A stretch of 64,000 nucleotides of DNA from JAPPHA01 sp963662705. Its GTDB lineage: Bacteria; Pseudomonadota; Alphaproteobacteria; Rhodobacterales; Rhodobacteraceae. The notes beneath the pieces were generated by a model, which did not search any database, was not told the origin of the DNA, and saw nothing but the letters and a program-made list of their open reading frames with translations. Positions 62,956-64,000 of this stretch are shown here, piece after piece. Position numbers and translations under genes: made by a program. The stretch's first letter is position 1. Each line of letters begins with the position of its first letter. The stretch covers positions 2,480,001 to 2,544,000 of the forward strand of contig OY759767.1 of NCBI GenBank assembly GCA_963662705.2, in the 5' to 3' direction.

Positions 62956-64000
62956 TCACGCGGTTCCCGGCATACGCAGCCGCTTGCCCTCTTCCTCTGC
63001 GAGGCTCGGATCCTGAAAGGCGTTACACTCGTCGAGTTCACGTCTCGTCTCTTCAAGCGAGCGCCAGTCGACGGCGGCGGTCCATCTCTGCGCGTAGTCG
63101 AGCATGCGGATCAGGGGTTGAGGTAAGCCGGATTGCGACAGCGCCTTCAAGGCGGAGAGATAGTTGGAACGGTAAATGGTGGGCACGACGATACGCTCTT
63201 CCCCTGCAGCGACCAACTCGCTGTTCATCATGATCCGTGCCGCCCTTCCGTTGCCGTCCGAGAATGGGTGGACTTCCGAGATAAGGAACTTAATGAATAT
63301 CGCGCGCTGAAAGGCCGTTTCCAGGCTACGGCAAAGTTCGAAACCTTTCTCCAAAGTGCCCTGCACAAGGTCAGGCGCCACGAATATGGTGGAACCTGCG
63401 CGATTCCCTGCCCGCTTGTAGTTGCCGGGCCGCACGTCCGTTCGACCTTCCATGATCGACGCGTGGCGGGCTTTGAGAAGAGCTTCCATTGCGAAGGCAT
63501 TTGACGCGGTGCGGGACATTTCTCGCTGATCGGAAACGATGCGCCAGGTGCCCAGGATATCGTGCGCGTCTGCGGGCCGCTCGTTTGGAATGACACCGCG
63601 GAACACGATGTCAGCGGCTTCGTCGACAGCAAATTCGGTGCCCTCGATGAAGTTCGAGAAATAGGCTTCGAAGAAGGCGAGCGTCGCATTGGCCTCGGGA
63701 CGCCGAATGGGCGCGATTCGGAAAAGCGGAGGTTGGTCACGTAGCGCCTTGTGCAAGGTTTGGAACAGAACCATTCGGTCCGAGTCGTAGGGGCGGCCCA
63801 AACGACGGGCGATGGCGGGAGGTGCGGTAAGTTTCGCCTCGCGGGTTCCGAGCATGGCTCCGATCATCGCATCAAGGGTCGAGGCTTCTGCCTCGAGTTC
63901 AAGGGACGAGGCCAATGCACGAATCTCGTCACGTAATCGGTTTGCTGCTTCTTCACCTGAACGGCGAATGAAAGTCTCGAGGCGTTCTTCGATTTCGGCT
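62956..64000 (-). CDS. Fic-domain protein (partial, runs off the window)
   Basis: The core motif HPFSDGNGRAAR matches the AMP-transferase consensus HPFxDGNGR completely, so the enzyme should be active on a protein hydroxyl group. YFSNFIEGTEF, about 100 residues before it, fits the inhibitory SxxxEG helix placed N-terminally (class II Fic). The frame is open through the right edge (EERLETFIRRSGEEAANRLR), so the true start lies outside. Upstream of trmJ it is a separate unit, with 213 bases between. The target is unknown. Confidence 0.88.
   Translation of the reverse strand, partial: AEIEERLETFIRRSGEEAANRLRDEIRALASSLELEAEASTLDAMIGAMLGTREAKLTAPPAIARRLGRPYDSDRMVLFQTLHKALRDQPPLFRIAPIRRPEANATLAFFEAYFSNFIEGTEFAVDEAADIVFRGVIPNERPADAHDILGTWRIVSDQREMSRTASNAFAMEALLKARHASIMEGRTDVRPGNYKRAGNRAGSTIFVAPDLVQGTLEKGFELCRSLETAFQRAIFIKFLISEVHPFSDGNGRAARIMMNSELVAAGEERIVVPTIYRSNYLSALKALSQSGLPQPLIRMLDYAQRWTAAVDWRSLEETRRELDECNAFQDPSLAEEEGKRLRMPGTA

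Noticed and set aside
1..64000. CRISPR arrays, complete insertion sequences, prophage or rRNA/tRNA genes
   Set aside because: No regularly spaced repeats, no intact transposase with ends, no phage structural genes and no RNA gene signatures were seen on either strand by reading.

Overview
The window looks like chromosomal DNA from an alphaproteobacterium, most like the Rhodobacterales. I judge this from gene order and regulation: a ppiD-trpE-trpG-trpD-trpC-moaC-moeA-lexA-gltX-gltA run, a PaaI thioesterase-rplM-rpsI block, cycJKL-type cytochrome c maturation genes, and a LexA operator of the GAAC-N7-GAAC type in front of lexA. By eye most of the DNA is G+C rich (high fifties to low sixties percent). 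There are two contrasts: a less G+C-rich peptide-processing cassette at 3.5-7.6 kb and a visibly richer luciferase-like monooxygenase segment at 12.6-14.0 kb. No rRNA, tRNA, CRISPR array or complete insertion sequence was found.

Left part (0.1-14 kb). A CoA-acylating aldehyde dehydrogenase and an AMP-forming CoA ligase resemble a sulfoacetate/sulfoacetaldehyde (SauS/SauT-type) pair. Next comes a minus-strand, end-to-end overlapping cassette. It reads short peptide ORFs, a hairpin, a six-helix membrane protein, an M16 zinc peptidase with intact HxxEH, an M16 homologue without HxxEH carrying a lipoprotein-like signal, and the first 80 residues of a type I secretion/bacteriocin-type ABC exporter. 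I consider this the most interesting part of the window: it looks like a peptide maturation and export system that may be decaying. It is followed by a 1 kb gene-poor stretch, parE, a convergent uup-type ABC-F gene, and a foreign-looking segment with a flavin monooxygenase gene and a broken alpha/beta hydrolase.

Catabolic part (14-37.8 kb). One strand carries an epimerase-like VOC protein, an enoyl-CoA hydratase, a class III CoA-transferase and a muconate-cycloisomerase-type enolase. The other strand carries an ACMSD-type amidohydrolase, two proteins each made of three RidA-like domains, a single RidA-like protein and a complete tripartite tricarboxylate (TctCBA) importer. A binding-protein-dependent ABC importer of the iron/thiamine family follows. 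Together they suggest import and CoA-linked breakdown of an unidentified organic acid, possibly nitrogen-containing. Two mirrored pairs of oxidoreductases (3-hydroxyisobutyrate dehydrogenase type plus Gfo/Idh/MocA type) flank a TRAP-transporter remnant, and an ISAs1-family transposase remnant lies nearby. A class I/II aminotransferase closes this part.

Core part (37.9-64 kb). ppiD overlaps trpE; trpGDC, moaC and moeA follow in a tight run, then SOS-controlled lexA, gltX and citrate synthase. The minus strand carries argC-ccmE-ccmF-ccmH plus an enoyl-CoA hydratase, then thioesterase-rplM-rpsI, an M32 carboxypeptidase overlapping heme A synthase, and trmJ. A Fic-domain gene runs off the right edge. 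These are housekeeping genes with few oddities; the points worth noting are the absence of comEC between lexA and gltX and a long perfect inverted repeat after gltX.
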